The notes: generated by a model not told the origin, from the sequence alone. 64,000 nt of DNA from Clostridia bacterium (GCA_017620395.1 JAFZQJ010000035.1:1-64000); one strand, 5' to 3'. Counted from the first letter of the stretch, positions 1-9,289 are shown. Numbers and translations: made by a program.

Positions 1-41
1 CAGTTTTGAACGAGATGTTTATCGTTCAGGCAAAACAACAA

Positions 42-78
42 AACAGCGGTCATACTTGATGTATGGCCGCTGTTTTTT
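42..78 (+). terminator. Hairpin terminator, probably bidirectional
   Basis: A 14-bp stem (42-55 with 61-74, one G-U pair) and a 5-nt loop are followed by six T on the plus strand, so it would end transcription entering from the left. The opposite side is rich in A, so it could also stop upp transcripts, which end about 100 bases away. Confidence 0.8.
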
Positions 79-171
79 GTGAAGCATGGGCGGGAAACAG
101 CCGTTCAAAACCCGACTTATCCCTAATTTGCGCGCCCTTTAAAGGAGCGGCGTTCGCGTATTTGTTTTGTT

Positions 172-807
172 TTACATCGTGCCGAAGATACGGTCGCCGG
201 CGTCGCCGAGGCCGGGGACGATGTAGCCGTTCTCGTTGAGCTTCTCGTCGAGGCAGCCGCAGTAGAGCTGAACGTCGGGATGCGCGTCCATCAGGCGCTT
301 GATGCCGACGGGGGCGGCGATGATGGACATGAACTTGATGTGCTTGCAGCCGCGCTGCTTGATGAAGTCGACCGCGGCGCAGGCGCTTCCGCCCGTCGCG
401 AGCATCGGATCGAGCAGGATGACGAGGCGCTTGTCGATGTCCTCGGGCAGCTTGCAGTAATATTCATGGGGCTCAAGAGTCTCGTGATCGCGATAAAGAC
501 CGATATGTCCGACCTTCGCGGTGGGCACGAGCGCGTGGATGCCGTTGACCATTCCCAGACCGGCGCGGAGGATGGGGACGATGGCGAGCTTCTTGCCGGC
601 GATGACGGGGGAGACGGTCTTGGTAATGGGCGTCTCGATCTCGATCTTTTCGGTGGGCAGGTCGCGGAGCGCCTCGTAGCCCATAAGTATCGCGATCTCC
701 TCAACGAGCTGACGGAACTGCATATTGCCGGTGTTCACGTCGCGCAGGAGGGTGATTTTGTGCGAGATCAGCGGATGATTGAAGATAGTCGGATTTTCGT
801 GATGCAT
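172..807 (-). CDS. upp: Uracil phosphoribosyltransferase
   Basis: Cytosolic pyrimidine salvage enzyme that joins uracil to PRPP to give UMP. The 211-residue product matches the usual length of about 209. It has the PRPP-binding segment with [12 protein letters not shown] and the C-terminal uracil-site region with [12 protein letters not shown]. The ATG at 807 is preferred because GAGAGGGG lies just upstream; an in-frame ATG at 837 would add ten residues of unusual sequence and lies inside the -10 box of the promoter. The gene stands alone, divergent from the CapA-like gene, with its own promoter. Confidence 0.96.
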   Translation of the reverse strand: MHHENPTIFNHPLISHKITLLRDVNTGNMQFRQLVEEIAILMGYEALRDLPTEKIEIETPITKTVSPVIAGKKLAIVPILRAGLGMVNGIHALVPTAKVGHIGLYRDHETLEPHEYYCKLPEDIDKRLVILLDPMLATGGSACAAVDFIKQRGCKHIKFMSIIAAPVGIKRLMDAHPDVQLYCGCLDEKLNENGYIVPGLGDAGDRIFGTM

Positions 808-835
808 TTTCTTTTGCCCCTCTCGTGTTTTTTTC

Positions 836-864
836 ATTATAGCACAAGCTTCGACTCAATGCAA
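836..864 (-). promoter_or_regulatory. Sigma-A promoter of upp
   Basis: Minus strand TTGCAT, 17-nt spacer, TATAAT. It sits about 30 bases upstream of the upp start. Confidence 0.8.
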
Positions 865-883
865 CAAAATAATGACATAATAT

Positions 884-912
884 TTGCATTTGTCGACAGG
901 GTGTGATAAAAT
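884..912 (+). promoter_or_regulatory. Promoter of the CapA-like gene
   Basis: TTGCAT, 17 nt, TAAAAT, 22 bases before the start codon. It diverges from the upp promoter. Confidence 0.6.
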
Positions 913-934
913 CAAGCGTATAAGGAGTGATAGT

Positions 935-2134
935 ATGAAGCTGAAACGTCTCGCCGCTTTGATAACTCTGCTTTGCGTCGCGTTCGCGTTCGCCGCCTGC
1001 GGCGCGAAGGAGCCGCTGCCCGCGGATACGTCCGCGTCGTCCGCGGAGCCGTCGGCGCCGAAGCCGGACTCCGTCGTGCGCCTTATGGCGGTGGGGGATA
1101 ACCTCATCCACAACGTCATTTACAATCAGGCGAAGGAGCGCGGCACCGCGGAGTTGGAATACGATTTCTCCTACGTCTACGAACACGTCAAGCCGATAAT
1201 TCAGAAGGCGGACGTCGCCTTCATCAATCAGGAGACCGTCCTCGCGGGCAAATACTTCGAGCCGTCGAACTTCCCGCGCTTCTGCACTCCGACGGAGATG
1301 GGCGACTGCCTGCTCGACGTCGGCTTCAACGTCTTCAACCACGCGAACAACCACATGCTCGACAAGGGGCGCAAGGGCATCGCCGCCACGCTCGAGTACT
1401 GGGATACGCAGGCGGATAAGGATATCTGCGTCTGCGGTATGTATAAGGACGAGGCCGACCTATATTCCTGCCACTATATCGAGAAAAACGGCGTCAAGAT
1501 CGGCTTCTTCGGCTTCACCGAGCACACCAACGGACTCGTCGCGCCGGACTCCATGACAGAGCGCATCGTCTACGCCGAGGACGAGGCGGTCATCAAGAAG
1601 GCGATAGACGTTATGAAGGCGGAATGCGACGTCGTCGCCGTTTCCGCGCACTGGGGCGACGAGAACTACTCCGAGCGCACCAAGACCGCGCTGACGAAGC
1701 TCGAGAAGACGCTTTCGCAGAAGCTCGCCGACTGGGGCGTCGACCTGATAATCGGCACGCATCCGCACGTCATCCAGCCGATGAAGTGGCTCGACCGCGC
1801 CGACGGCGGAAAGACCTTCTGCGTCTACTCGCTCGGCAACTTCGTCTCCGCGATGAACGGCCCCTGCAATATGCTCGGCGGGCTTGTCGACCTCGATATA
1901 CGCAAAAACAACAACACCGGCGAGATCTCGATAGAGAATATCTGCTACGTTCCGCTCGTCACGCACTATAACCGCGGAATGAAAAACGTCCGCATATATC
2001 CGCTTTCCGAATACACCGAGGAGCTCGCCTCCGCCCACGGCTGCAAGGCGAAGACCTATTCCGGCTTCTCGCTGAAATATCTGAACAAGGTCGTCACCGA
2101 CAATATCGAAGAGGAGTACCTTTTTGAAAAATGA
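935..2134 (+). CDS. CapA-family lipoprotein (PGA_cap metallophosphatase fold)
   Basis: Predicted surface lipoprotein of 399 residues. The signal peptide ends in a lipobox (AFAAC, Cys about 22), then comes a Ser/Pro/Ala-rich linker and a CapA domain from about residue 48. Signature pieces are AVGDNLIHN, NQETVL, NHANNHMLDKG, SAHWGDENY and GTHPHVIQP, the metal-ligand-like motifs of the family. CapA proteins act in poly-gamma-glutamate or capsule export, but no capB or capC is present, so the substrate is unknown. The ATG at 935 follows AAGGAG. The 3' end overlaps uvrC by 11 bases, implying co-transcription. Confidence 0.88.
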   Translation: MKLKRLAALITLLCVAFAFAACGAKEPLPADTSASSAEPSAPKPDSVVRLMAVGDNLIHNVIYNQAKERGTAELEYDFSYVYEHVKPIIQKADVAFINQETVLAGKYFEPSNFPRFCTPTEMGDCLLDVGFNVFNHANNHMLDKGRKGIAATLEYWDTQADKDICVCGMYKDEADLYSCHYIEKNGVKIGFFGFTEHTNGLVAPDSMTERIVYAEDEAVIKKAIDVMKAECDVVAVSAHWGDENYSERTKTALTKLEKTLSQKLADWGVDLIIGTHPHVIQPMKWLDRADGGKTFCVYSLGNFVSAMNGPCNMLGGLVDLDIRKNNNTGEISIENICYVPLVTHYNRGMKNVRIYPLSEYTEELASAHGCKAKTYSGFSLKYLNKVVTDNIEEEYLFEK

Positions 2135-3956
2135 TCGCATTGAAGCGTGCCTGAAAAAGGCGAATTCGCTTCCGCTGACTCCCGGCGTCTACATCATGAA
2201 AAACCGCGAGGGAGAAATCATTTACATAGGCAAGGCGAAGAAGCTCCGCAACCGCGTGAGCCAGTATTTCGCGCGCTTCGAAAGCCACACCGGCAAGACG
2301 CGCCGCATGGTCGAGAACGTATACGATTTCGACTACATACTGACCACCTCCGAGCTGGAGGCGCTGACGCTCGAATGCTCGCAGATAAAGCAGCACCGCC
2401 CGAAGTACAACATCCTGCTTAAAGACGACAAGGGTTTCTGCTTCATTCGGCAGAGCCGGGAGCAGTACCCGCGCTTCACCGTCGTCTATCACAAAAAGGA
2501 CGACGGCGCGGAGTATTTCGGCCCGTTCATGTCCGCCGGTTCGGCGCGGCAGACGCTGGAGCTCGCGTCAAAGCTGTTCCTGCTGCCGACCTGCACGCGC
2601 AAGCTCGAGTACGGGAAGCGCTCGGAGCGCCCCTGCCTCAACTACTTCATAAAGCAGTGCTGCGCGCCCTGCACCGGCAGGGTGCCGCCGGAGCGCTACG
2701 CCGAGAACGTCAAAGACGCGCTCGCGTTCATAAACGGCGGCATGAAGCAGGCGGTGGAGGATATGACCGCGCGCATGAAGGCGTATTCCGACGCGATGGA
2801 ATACGAGAAGGCCGCGCAGCTGCGCGACCGTATCGCCGCCGTGGACCGCATCTGGCAGCGGCAGGGAGTCGTTTCCGACGACTGCCGCGAGCACGACGCC
2901 TTCGCCATCACCTCCGACGGCGTCACGCAGTGCGTCTGCGTGCTGAACGTCCGCGAGGGCAGGGTGAAGCTGAAGGAAAGCAGCTTCTTCGACTGCGACG
3001 AGACCGAGAGCGGCCCCGAACTGCTGACGAGCTTCATATGCGAGTATTATTCCGAAGACAGGGAGGTGCCTCCCGTCGTCGCGCTCGCGTCCGAGCCGGA
3101 GGACTTCGCGCTGCTGCGCGAGTGGCTTTCCGCGAAGCGCGGCAGGCGCGTTTCCCTGCGCTGCAAGGGCAGGGGCGACCTGCCGAAGACAGCGCGCATC
3201 TGCCTCGACAACGCCGAGGAGGCGCTTGTGCAGTACAGCGTCCGCCGCGGCGGTAAGAAAACGAAGGCCGCCGAGGAGCTGAAGGCGTACCTCGGGCTGA
3301 CCGGCGAGCTGACGCGCATCGAGGCGTACGATATATCCCACACCGGCGGCAAAACGACCGTCGGCGGCATGGTGGTCTTCGAGAACGGCGCGCCTAAAAA
3401 GAGCGACTACCGCCGCTTCCGCGTCTCCGTCACCGGCGGCGACGACTACGCCGCCACCGCGGAGGTGATTTCGCGCCGCCTCGCCCATCTGGGCGAGAAG
3501 GGCTTCGAGCGTCCGGACGTGATCCTGCTCGACGGCGGCGCCCAGCACGTCGCCGTCGTCGGCGAGCTGTTCAGAGAGAAGGGCGTGGATATCCCCTTCT
3601 TCGGCATGGTGAAGGATAACAAGCACTCGCTCCGCGGCCTCGTTTCGCCGGAGGGAGAGCTCGATATAGGCAAAACGACGCGGGCGTTCCGTCTGCTTTA
3701 CGCCGTCTCCGAGGAGGTGCACCGCTTCGCGATAAGCTACCACCGCGCCGCGCGCTCGGCGGAGCTGAAAACGTCGCAGCTCCGCGTGATAGACGGCGTG
3801 GGCGAAAGCCGCGCCGCCGCGCTGCTGAAAGCGTTCGGAAGCGTAGACGGAGTACGCGCCGCCACGGTCGACGAACTCGCCGCCGTCAAGGGCATGAGCC
3901 GCGCCGCCGCGGAGAACGTCCGCAAGTTCTTCGACGCCATCCCCGCCGACGCGTGA
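2124..3956 (+). CDS. uvrC: Excinuclease ABC subunit C
   Basis: Nucleotide excision repair nuclease that cuts on both sides of lesions marked by UvrAB. Order: GIY-YIG domain (PGVYIMKN, EIIYIGKAKKLRNRV), Cys-rich linker (CLNYFIKQCCAPCTGR), UVR motif near residue 200, RNase H-like endonuclease (IEAYDISHTGG, DVILLDGG) and C-terminal helix-hairpin-helix pair. Length 610 is normal. The start is TTG, 7 nt after GAGGAG, inside the end of the preceding gene. Both the rare start and the overlap suggest translational coupling. Confidence 0.96.
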   Translation: MKNDRIEACLKKANSLPLTPGVYIMKNREGEIIYIGKAKKLRNRVSQYFARFESHTGKTRRMVENVYDFDYILTTSELEALTLECSQIKQHRPKYNILLKDDKGFCFIRQSREQYPRFTVVYHKKDDGAEYFGPFMSAGSARQTLELASKLFLLPTCTRKLEYGKRSERPCLNYFIKQCCAPCTGRVPPERYAENVKDALAFINGGMKQAVEDMTARMKAYSDAMEYEKAAQLRDRIAAVDRIWQRQGVVSDDCREHDAFAITSDGVTQCVCVLNVREGRVKLKESSFFDCDETESGPELLTSFICEYYSEDREVPPVVALASEPEDFALLREWLSAKRGRRVSLRCKGRGDLPKTARICLDNAEEALVQYSVRRGGKKTKAAEELKAYLGLTGELTRIEAYDISHTGGKTTVGGMVVFENGAPKKSDYRRFRVSVTGGDDYAATAEVISRRLAHLGEKGFERPDVILLDGGAQHVAVVGELFREKGVDIPFFGMVKDNKHSLRGLVSPEGELDIGKTTRAFRLLYAVSEEVHRFAISYHRAARSAELKTSQLRVIDGVGESRAAALLKAFGSVDGVRAATVDELAAVKGMSRAAAENVRKFFDAIPADA

Positions 3957-3992
3957 TCCGCGAAAAAATCGGGCGAAAATCCAAAAAACCGC

Positions 3993-4021
3993 TTGCCATA
4001 AAGCGCCAAATATGATAACAT
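3993..4021 (+). promoter_or_regulatory. Candidate promoter of the rsmD operon
   Basis: TTGCCA, 17 nt, TAACAT in an AT-rich gap, 73 bases before rsmD. It could drive the run of genes to 9154. The -10 box is imperfect. Confidence 0.5.
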
Positions 4022-4094
4022 ATATTATTAAGGTGGAAAAGTGGGACTTCGGTGCTGTTTCCGCCCGTTCACGCTGTAAAAACGGAGTGAGACG

Positions 4095-4676
4095 ATGAGA
4101 GTTGTCAGCGGAAGCGCCAAGGGCACGCTGCTCGAAGCGCCGAAGGGAATGACCACGCGCCCGACGAGCGACAAGGCGAAGGAAGGCGTTTTCAGCGCGA
4201 TACAGTGCGAGGTCGAAGGCGCGAGGGCGCTCGATATTTTCGCCGGCAGCGGCGGAATGGGCATCGAGGCGCTCAGCCGCGGAGCCGCGTCCTGCGTCTT
4301 CGTGGATATCGACCTTAACGCCCTGCGCTGCATAAAAAACAACCTCGCGAAAGCGAAGCTCGAGGGCAGGGTGGTCCGCAGGGACGCGATCGCGTTCCTG
4401 AACTCCTGCTCCGACCGCTTCGATATCATCTTCAGCGACCCGCCTTACAACAAGGGCTGGACGGCGAAGCTGCTGCCGCTTGCGGCGAAGCTGCTGGACG
4501 ACGGCGGCGTACTGCTTTGCGAGACCGACGGCGCGGAGCCGCGTCCGGAGGCGGCCGAAGGGCTGCGCCTCCGCAAGACCTACGTTTACGGCAGGGCGGT
4601 CGTCACCCTGTTTGAAAAGATTTCCGAGAAAGGAGCCGACGCCGATGAGGATAGCGGTTTACCCGGGCAGCTTTGA
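4095..4676 (+). CDS. rsmD: 16S rRNA (guanine(966)-N2)-methyltransferase
   Basis: SAM-dependent enzyme that methylates G966 of 16S rRNA during 30S assembly. The 193-residue product starts with MRVVSGSAKG, has the SAM loop DIFAGSGGMGIEAL and the catalytic (N/D)PPY motif as SDPPYNKG near residue 117. GGAGTGAG precedes the ATG. It is the first gene of a compact operon and overlaps coaD by 32 bases, a common pairing in Bacillota. Confidence 0.95.
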   Translation: MRVVSGSAKGTLLEAPKGMTTRPTSDKAKEGVFSAIQCEVEGARALDIFAGSGGMGIEALSRGAASCVFVDIDLNALRCIKNNLAKAKLEGRVVRRDAIAFLNSCSDRFDIIFSDPPYNKGWTAKLLPLAAKLLDDGGVLLCETDGAEPRPEAAEGLRLRKTYVYGRAVVTLFEKISEKGADADEDSGLPGQL

Positions 4677-5124
4677 CCCGATAACGATGGGGCATATAGA
4701 CATCATCAAGCGCGCCTCGGTGATGTTTGACAAGCTGATAATCTGCGTGATGTCCAACGCGAAGAAGACGCCCGTCTTCACGCCAGATGAGCGCGTCGAG
4801 CTTATCAAGCGCGCGACCGCGGGGATCGAAAACATCGAGGTGACCTCCTACGGCGGACTGCTCGCGGATTTCGCCCGTCAGCAGGGAGCCGGCTTCATAG
4901 TCAGAGGCCTGCGCGCGCTCTCGGATTTCGAATACGAGTTCCAGATGGCGCTGACGAACCGCAAGCTTTATCCCGACGCCGACACCGTCTTCCTGACGAC
5001 CAGCGCGGAGTATATGTACCTCAGCTCAAGCATAGTTAAAGAAGTTATTCGCAACGGCGGCTTCGTTCGGGACGCGCTTCCCGAGCAGATTGCCGATGAC
5101 GTTGTTAAAAAAATAAGAGCGTAA
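4645..5124 (+). CDS. coaD: Phosphopantetheine adenylyltransferase
   Basis: Adds AMP to 4'-phosphopantetheine in coenzyme A synthesis. The 159-residue protein carries YPGSFDPITMGHIDII with the nucleotidyltransferase TxGH motif, RGLRALSDFEYEFQMA, and the SSS(I)VKE segment. AAAGGAG precedes the ATG at 4645. The reading frame stays open further upstream inside rsmD, but that extension has no family homology and is treated as overlap. Confidence 0.96.
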   Translation: MRIAVYPGSFDPITMGHIDIIKRASVMFDKLIICVMSNAKKTPVFTPDERVELIKRATAGIENIEVTSYGGLLADFARQQGAGFIVRGLRALSDFEYEFQMALTNRKLYPDADTVFLTTSAEYMYLSSSIVKEVIRNGGFVRDALPEQIADDVVKKIRA

Positions 5125-5137
5125 GGAGAAGAAGACT

Positions 5138-5617
5138 ATGGATATGAACATTGACGACCTGCTCGACATAATGGACGAGCTTATTGACAAGGCGTGGAAA
5201 GTGCCGCTTTCCTCCAAGAGCATGGTGGACGTTGAGCAGATAAAGGACGTCGTCCAGGATATCCGCCTCAACATGCCCGCCGAGATCCGCCAGGCGAAGA
5301 CCATCGTCGCGGACCGCAACAAGATCATCGCCGACGCCAGACGCGAAGCGGATACCGTTATCCGCGTAGCCGAGGAGAAGGCGGCGTTCATGGTCACGCA
5401 GGAAGAGGTCTACAAGGCCGCGCAGCAGAAGGCGAACGAGACCGTCGCCCAGGCGAACAAGATGTCCGCCGAGCTGAAGCGCTCCACCAACGAGTATATC
5501 GAGAACATGCTCAAGAACACCGACGAGGTGCTCACTCAGGAGCTCACCGAGATCCGCAAGGCGCGTCAGAATATGAAGAACATCGGCCGCGGCGAAGCGC
5601 CGGCAGAGGCTGAATAA
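5138..5617 (+). CDS. Coiled-coil protein of unknown function (often named ATPase-like)
   Basis: A charged 159-residue protein, predicted mostly helical, with a long coiled coil from about residue 45 to 145 rich in Ala, Glu and Lys. No signal peptide or Walker motif is visible, so the name ATPase given to similar clostridial proteins is not supported; it resembles ATP synthase stalk or DivIVA-type coils. AAGGAGAAG precedes the ATG. Its stop overlaps the cmk start (TAATG). The setting with coaD and cmk is recurrent in Clostridia, as I recall. Function unknown. Confidence 0.8.
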   Translation: MDMNIDDLLDIMDELIDKAWKVPLSSKSMVDVEQIKDVVQDIRLNMPAEIRQAKTIVADRNKIIADARREADTVIRVAEEKAAFMVTQEEVYKAAQQKANETVAQANKMSAELKRSTNEYIENMLKNTDEVLTQELTEIRKARQNMKNIGRGEAPAEAE

Positions 5618-6279
5618 TGCTCAATATAGCGATTGACGGACCCTCCGGCGCAGGCAAAAGCACCGTTGCGAAGGAGGTCGCGGCGCGGCGCGGGATGCTC
5701 TATCTCGACACCGGCGCGCTTTACCGCACCGTCGCCCTGCGCGTGCTTGAAAGCGGCGCGGATACGCATGACGAAGCCGCGGTGGAAGCGCTCCTTCCCG
5801 GAACGGAGATATCCCTGCGTTTCACCGACGGCGAGCAGCGCGTGCTGCTCGGCGGGCGCGACGTCAGCGACGAAATACGCACTCAGCCGGTCGCCATGGC
5901 GGCGTCGGATATATCCGCGATGCCGGCGGTCAGAGCGTTCCTGCTCGAGCTTCAGCGCGGCATCGCCGCGAAGAACGACTGCATCATGGACGGCCGCGAC
6001 ATCGGCACGGTGATCCTGCCGAACGCGGATATCAAGATATTCCTCACCGCCTCCGCCGAGGAACGCGCCGCGCGGCGCGTCAAGCAACTCGCGGAGAAGG
6101 GGATCGAAGCGGACTACGCCACCGTCGTCGAGGAGATCAGGCAGCGCGACGAGCAGGACAGCACCCGCGAAATATCTCCGCTTAAACCCGCGCCCGACGC
6201 CTGCGTCATTGACTCCACGAATATGAGCTTTGAGCAGGTGGTCGCCTTTATTTCCCGAATGATAGGAGAGCTTGTCTGA
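5617..6279 (+). CDS. cmk: Cytidylate kinase
   Basis: Phosphorylates CMP and dCMP with ATP in the cytosol. The 220-residue product begins with the P-loop IDGPSGAGKST, followed by LYLDTGALYR (substrate site) and DGRDIGTVILP, all diagnostic. The C-terminal lid holds conserved arginines (RRVKQL, RDEQDSTRE). One-base overlaps with both neighbours point to coupled translation in one operon. Confidence 0.97.
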   Translation: MLNIAIDGPSGAGKSTVAKEVAARRGMLYLDTGALYRTVALRVLESGADTHDEAAVEALLPGTEISLRFTDGEQRVLLGGRDVSDEIRTQPVAMAASDISAMPAVRAFLLELQRGIAAKNDCIMDGRDIGTVILPNADIKIFLTASAEERAARRVKQLAEKGIEADYATVVEEIRQRDEQDSTREISPLKPAPDACVIDSTNMSFEQVVAFISRMIGELV

Positions 6280-6893
6280 TGAGCTTTTACGCGGTAGCCA
6301 AGGTTATCGTTTACCCGTTCTTCAAGCTGTTTTACGGGCAGCGCGTTATCAACAAAAAGGGTTTCCCGACGGATGAACAGGTGATAGTCGCCTCAAACCA
6401 CACGTCCTTCATCGACCCGATCCTTATCGGCATGGCGTGCAAAAAGCGGCTGTATTACATGGGCAAGGCGGAGCTTTTCCGCTTCAAGCCGTTCGGAGCG
6501 CTGATAAAGGCGCTCGGCGCGTTCCCGGTGCACCGCGGGATGCGCGATTCGGACGCCACCAACCGCGTCTATGAAATTATTAACGAAGGCAAGACCTTCG
6601 CGCTCTTCCCGCAGGGAACGCGGCTTCCGCACAGGGAGGACCCGGACGACGGCAAGCCCGGCGTCGCGATGTTCTCCGACAAGACGGGAGTCGGCGTCCT
6701 GCCCGTTTACGTCTTTAATAAAAAGGGCAAGGTACGCGCTTTCTCGCGCAACGTCGTCGTTATCGGCGACGTGATACCCGCGTCCGAATTCTCGGTCGAG
6801 GGCGGCTCGATGCTGGATTACCGCCGCAAGTCGAAGGAACTTATGGAAAAGCTCTTCGCGCTGAAGGAAAGGGTACCGGAAAAATGGAGGTAA
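6279..6893 (+). CDS. plsC: 1-acyl-sn-glycerol-3-phosphate acyltransferase
   Basis: Membrane-associated enzyme that makes phosphatidic acid from lysophosphatidate. The 204-residue sequence has the acyltransferase HX4D block (SNHTSFIDP, about residues 41-49) and the glycerol-phosphate block as FPQGTRL, where the usual PEGTR is PQGTR. The cmk-plsC-ispH order is typical of Clostridia. It overlaps ispH by 10 bases. Confidence 0.9.
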   Translation: MSFYAVAKVIVYPFFKLFYGQRVINKKGFPTDEQVIVASNHTSFIDPILIGMACKKRLYYMGKAELFRFKPFGALIKALGAFPVHRGMRDSDATNRVYEIINEGKTFALFPQGTRLPHREDPDDGKPGVAMFSDKTGVGVLPVYVFNKKGKVRAFSRNVVVIGDVIPASEFSVEGGSMLDYRRKSKELMEKLFALKERVPEKWR

Positions 6894-9154
6894 TTCTCGC
6901 CCGTACCGCCGGCTTCTGCTTCGGCGTAGCGCGCGCGGTGAAGCTTGCCCGCGAGCTTGCCGATTCCGGTGCGCCCGCTGCGACGCTGGGCGAGCTGATA
7001 CACAACCCCGTCGTTACCCGCGAGCTTGCGGAAGCGGGAGTGCGCCGCATCGACTCGCCGCAGGAAGCGCGGGAAGGTGAAACGGTCGTCATCCGCTCGC
7101 ACGGCGAAGGCCCCGGCGTTTACGAGGCGCTCGCCGCACGCGGAGCGAAGGTAGCGGACGCGACCTGTCCGTTCGTCAAGCGCATCCACGAGCTCGCGAA
7201 ATCGCTCGGCGAGAACGATTTGCTGCTTCTGGCGGGAGACGAAACGCATCCCGAGGTCCAAGGGATAGGAAAATACGCAAAATGTTCCGTCTTTGTCTTC
7301 AAAAATGAAAAAAATTTCAAAAAAACTCTTTACGAATCAAAAAAAGTAGAGTATAATAGCATAATTATAGCGGCTCAAACTACGTTTTCCGTTTCGGAGT
7401 GGCAGGAATGCACCGCGCTCGCCGCGGAGCTGCTGCCGGAAGCGAAGATAGTGAACACGATCTGCAGCGCCACCGATGCGCGGCAGACCGAAGCCGCGGA
7501 GCTTGCTGCGAAGTGCGACGCCATGATAGTCGTCGGCGGCAGAAACAGCTCCAACACGGCGAAGCTTTACGAGCTTTGCCGCAGTCATTGCGACAATACC
7601 GTCCTTGTCGAGACAGCGGACGAAATTGACATGGGCAGGTATGCATATACCGATATTGTCGGGATTACCGCCGGGGCGTCCACTCCGTCGGGAATAATTG
7701 AGGAGGTTGTTCACAAGATGAACGAAGAAAAAGACGCGATCATCGAATCGCAGGAGCCCGAGGCTATAGCCGAGGAGACCAAAGCGGCCGAGGCCGTTGA
7801 AACTGAAGTCAAGGAGGAAGAACCTGTTAAGGAAGTAAACCTTGACGAGATGAGCTTTGCTGAAGCAGTCGATTACACGTTCAAGACTTTATATAACGGG
7901 GAAAGGGTTACCGGCAGAGTTATAGGCATAACTCCGACGGAGGTTCAGATCGAGCTGAACACCAAGCACTACGCTTTTGTTCCGCTTTCCGAACTCAGCA
8001 GCGACACCACCAAGTCGCCCGAAGAGCTCGTTTCCGTCGGCGACGAGCTGGATCTCATCGTCACCAGAGTCAACGACGTTGACGGTATGGTCACGCTTTC
8101 CAAGAAGCGCGTCGACGCCATGAGAGGCTACGAAGAGATCGAGAAGGCCGTCGGCACTCAGGAGCCCCTTGAAGGCACGATCACCGACGCTGTCAACGGC
8201 GGCGTTATCGCCATCGTCAACGGCGTGCGCGTATTCATCCCCGCGTCCCGCACCGGCATTCCGCGCGACGGCGACCTGTCCGTACTGGTCGGCACCACGC
8301 AGAAGATAGTCATCCTCGAGATCAACCCGCGCCGCCGCAGAGTCATCGGCTCCATCAAGGCGGGCGAACGCCGCACGCGCAAGGAGCTTGCCGCGCAGCT
8401 GTGGTCCGAGATCGAGGTCGGCAAGAAGTACACCGGCAAGGTCAAGTCCCTGACCAGCTACGGCGCCTTCATCGACATCGGCGGAGTGGACGGCATGGTC
8501 CACGTCTCCGAGATGTCCTGGGAGCGCGGCAAGAAGCCGGAAGACATCTTCACAATCGGCGACAGAGTCGAAGTCTACGTCAAGGATTTCGACGCCGAGA
8601 AGAAGCGTATTTCCCTCGGCTACCGCAAGGAAGAGGATAACCCGTGGAACACCTTCACCGATAACTTCGCCGTCGGCGACGTCATCGACGTGACGGTCAA
8701 CCGCCTGATGAGCTTCGGCGCGTTCGTCTCGATCGTTCCGGGCATCGACGGACTGATCCACATTTCGCAGATCGCGGACCGCCGCATCGAGAAGGCGTCC
8801 GACGAGCTGAAGGTCGGCCAGCAGGTCAAGGCGAAGATCACCTCGATCGACGTCGAGAATCACAAGGTCGGGCTCTCCATCAGAGCGCTGCTCCCCAAGA
8901 AGACCGAAGAAGCTCCCGCCGAAGAGGTCGAGACCGTTTCCGAAGCTTCCGAGGATCCCGCCGCGATAGAAGCTCCCGCGGAGACCGAGGCGCCCGCCGC
9001 TCCCGTTGAGGAAGCCGTCGCCGCCGCCGAAGAGACCGCAGAGAAGGTCGAAGAGGCCGCCTCCGCCGCCGAAGAGGCCGTCGAAGAGGCCGCCGCTCCC
9101 GTCGAGGAAGCCGCCGCCGCTGTCGAGGAAAAGGCCGAAGAAGCCGCCGAGTAA
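6884..9154 (+). CDS. ispH: IspH-S1 fusion: HMBPP reductase joined to ribosomal protein S1
   Basis: Residues 1-278 are IspH (LytB), the 4Fe-4S enzyme making IPP and DMAPP in the last MEP step. Its three cluster cysteines are visible at C12 (GFCFGVARA), C95 (ATCPFVKR) and C194 (NTICSATD). After an acidic linker come four S1 RNA-binding repeats (about 335-665), ending in GRVIGI, GTITDA, GKVKSLTSYGAFIDIGG and FGAFVSIVPGIDGLIHIS blocks, then an Ala/Glu tail. This fusion is known in Clostridia. An AT-rich patch with a promoter-like sequence and an internal AGGAGG-ATG at the junction may allow separate S1 synthesis. Confidence 0.95.
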   Translation: MEVILARTAGFCFGVARAVKLARELADSGAPAATLGELIHNPVVTRELAEAGVRRIDSPQEAREGETVVIRSHGEGPGVYEALAARGAKVADATCPFVKRIHELAKSLGENDLLLLAGDETHPEVQGIGKYAKCSVFVFKNEKNFKKTLYESKKVEYNSIIIAAQTTFSVSEWQECTALAAELLPEAKIVNTICSATDARQTEAAELAAKCDAMIVVGGRNSSNTAKLYELCRSHCDNTVLVETADEIDMGRYAYTDIVGITAGASTPSGIIEEVVHKMNEEKDAIIESQEPEAIAEETKAAEAVETEVKEEEPVKEVNLDEMSFAEAVDYTFKTLYNGERVTGRVIGITPTEVQIELNTKHYAFVPLSELSSDTTKSPEELVSVGDELDLIVTRVNDVDGMVTLSKKRVDAMRGYEEIEKAVGTQEPLEGTITDAVNGGVIAIVNGVRVFIPASRTGIPRDGDLSVLVGTTQKIVILEINPRRRRVIGSIKAGERRTRKELAAQLWSEIEVGKKYTGKVKSLTSYGAFIDIGGVDGMVHVSEMSWERGKKPEDIFTIGDRVEVYVKDFDAEKKRISLGYRKEEDNPWNTFTDNFAVGDVIDVTVNRLMSFGAFVSIVPGIDGLIHISQIADRRIEKASDELKVGQQVKAKITSIDVENHKVGLSIRALLPKKTEEAPAEEVETVSEASEDPAAIEAPAETEAPAAPVEEAVAAAEETAEKVEEAASAAEEAVEEAAAPVEEAAAAVEEKAEEAAE
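7329..7357 (+). promoter_or_regulatory. Candidate internal promoter inside ispH
   Basis: TTTACG, 17 nt, TATAAT in an abrupt A-rich stretch within GC-rich coding sequence. It would drive the S1 half. It might instead reflect Lys- and Asn-rich coding. Confidence 0.4.
7701..7720 (+). promoter_or_regulatory. Internal Shine-Dalgarno and ATG at the IspH/S1 junction
   Basis: AGGAGG lies 11 nt before an in-frame ATG at 7718 (residue 279), exactly at the natural IspH C-terminus. A separate S1 protein of 478 residues could start here. The same bases encode the conserved IspH end (IIEEVV), so the match may be partly coincidental. Confidence 0.45.
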
Positions 9155-9178
9155 TCCGGCCGATAATAAAAAGGTACA

Positions 9179-9219
9179 AACGAGCTCCGAAGGGCGCGCC
9201 CTTTCGGAGCTCGTTTTTT
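9179..9219 (+). terminator. Terminator of the rsmD-ispH operon
   Basis: Long stem with arms around ACGAGCTCCGAA and TTCGGAGCTCGT, followed by six T, starting 25 bases after the stop. Confidence 0.9.
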
Positions 9220-9289
9220 GACTTTCACCGCTTCGCAATATGAACGCGAAGCGGGAGCTGCCTCCTCGGAACGACAAAAACACATAACA

